Assembly (NCBI GenBank): GCA_902557935.1
Contig: CACECJ010000002.1
Span: 30,660-94,659, forward strand
DNA from: an uncultured Pelagibacteraceae bacterium
GTDB taxonomy: Bacteria; Pseudomonadota; Alphaproteobacteria; Pelagibacterales; Pelagibacteraceae
Length of the DNA stretch: 64,000 nt
Direction of reading: 5' to 3'
Below are positions 62,925 through 64,000 of the stretch, piece after piece (position 1 is the first letter of the stretch; every line of letters starts with the position of its first letter). The notes below the pieces were generated by a model, which was given only the letters and a program-made list of their open reading frames with translations, did no database searches and was not told the DNA's origin. Made by a program: the position numbers and the translations under genes.

Positions 62925-64000
62925 TCAGATATTGAATAATTTTTTTTGTTGAAAGGTTGACAGGTGTGGTCTTGGCAGATTTTTTATTGTTCCCGCTTTT
63001 ACTTTTAATTCTATTCCAGTTGGTCCAGAATAATTCTTCTTTAAGAATTTTTTAAATGTATTCACGCTTTTGAATTCAAATGAATTTTTATAATTTATAG
63101 ACTTAAACAATTTTCTATAGGAAATAAATTTATTAGTAACAAAATGATTTCCTGTCGATTCATGAATGTAATTATTAAAGATAATATGGTAAATATTTTT
63201 ATTTAGTTTTTCACTAATTTTAAAAAGATTACCTGTATGCATTTGGATAGCACCATCGCCATCTAAAATGAAAACTCTTTTTTTTTTCTTAAATTTTGAA
63301 ATAGCGTATCCAATCTGATTTGCATGCCCCATTGCTCCAATACAATAAAAAGAGTTTTTATGTCCTAATTTAAATTTTTCATTTAAATAAAATAATTCAC
63401 GACTTATATATCCTGTAGAACCAATAAATATATCATTTTTTCTTTTATTATTTAAAAGAGCCTTTATAAAATTTATTCTTTTTTCTTTAAAAGAATTAAA
63501 ATTTTTTTTTATATTAATCTTTTCAAAAAAAAATTTATCAACAACTATACAAGCTGGTGATGAATTTTTTTTAATAAAATTTAATGCTTCTTTAATTTTT
63601 TTTTTATAGTTAGTAGATTTTAAAATAAAAGTTTTTAATTTAATTGAAGAGAGAACTTTTAAAAGTTTTGGACCAATTACTTTATGCTGAGGCTCATCTT
63701 TAATACCTGGTTTCCCTCTCCATCCGATCAAAATTAACATCGGGATTGAAAATATATTCTTGTCTGCCATTGATGTAATTGGATTCATTGCGTGACCTAA
63801 ACCAGAGTTCTGAAAATATACCAAGGGTATTTTGTTTGTTGCAAGATTGTATCCAATACCAATTGCTACAGCGCTTCCCTCGTTTACTGCAACTTCGTGA
63901 TTAATTTTTGTTTTAGACTGTAAAAGACTTATAAAACTATTTAGGGTGCTATCCGGCACACCGCAATAAAAGTTAATTTTTTTTTTTTTCAAAAAATCCA
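62925..64000 (-). CDS. Phosphonopyruvate decarboxylase, 5' end probably beyond window
   Basis: FYCGVPDSTLNSF, PLVYFQNSGLGHAMNPITSMADKNIFSIPMLILIGWRGKPGIKDEPQHKVIGPKLLKVL, VFILDGDGAIQMHTGNLFKI; frame stays open upstream of the TTG at 63992 (..DFLKKKKINFYCGVPDS). Confidence 0.9.
   Translation of the reverse strand, partial: DFLKKKKINFYCGVPDSTLNSFISLLQSKTKINHEVAVNEGSAVAIGIGYNLATNKIPLVYFQNSGLGHAMNPITSMADKNIFSIPMLILIGWRGKPGIKDEPQHKVIGPKLLKVLSSIKLKTFILKSTNYKKKIKEALNFIKKNSSPACIVVDKFFFEKINIKKNFNSFKEKRINFIKALLNNKRKNDIFIGSTGYISRELFYLNEKFKLGHKNSFYCIGAMGHANQIGYAISKFKKKKRVFILDGDGAIQMHTGNLFKISEKLNKNIYHIIFNNYIHESTGNHFVTNKFISYRKLFKSINYKNSFEFKSVNTFKKFLKKNYSGPTGIELKVKAGTIKNLPRPHLSTFQQKKLFNI

Noticed and set aside
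43846-64000. Mobile elements, integrase, phage genes or CRISPR arrays in the island
   Set aside because: No transposase, integrase, phage structural or Cas motifs and no regularly spaced direct repeats seen; island exchange probably by homologous recombination.

Overview
AT-rich, very compact alphaproteobacterial window whose gene content and order fit SAR11/Pelagibacterales (taxonomy inferred, not searched). Positions 1-43.7 kb are densely packed core genes: glyS/glyQ, sppA-like, ispB, pdxH, aroC, dxs-ispA-xseB, an ABC-2 exporter with a GT17 gene, tRNA-Arg, rluD, rpoH, purA, thiD, glmM, folP, ftsH, tilS, cpoB-pal-tolBARQ, ruvC, yebC, zapA, tkt-pgk-fba, thiE-efp-suhB-rpmE, rpsU, a csp gene, tRNA-fMet, typA, tal, pntBA, rpmJ and 5S rRNA. 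From the 5S gene to the right edge (43.8-64 kb) is a mixed-strand cell-surface/glycan island with no adjacent 23S. This matches the known SAR11 hypervariable region 2, which lies between 23S and 5S. Main points for follow-up: (1) a tRNA-Val(GAC)-like gene inside the island with perfect stems and encoded CCA, but without the D-loop GG and the T-loop TTC/A58 consensus; (2) a consensus-like sigma70 promoter exactly in front of the isolated 5S gene, and 5S placed only 10 nt before rpmJ; (3) a phosphonopyruvate decarboxylase plus LicC/PntC-like nucleotidyltransferase at the right edge, suggesting phosphonate decoration of the surface; (4) a reversed-NadR-like fusion of an APS-kinase-like domain and a nucleotidylyltransferase domain, in an island that also has two sulfotransferase-like genes; (5) rpsU with no ATG/GTG/TTG start, probably ATT, and missing from the ORF track; (6) tRNA-fMet ending 2 nt before the typA start codon.
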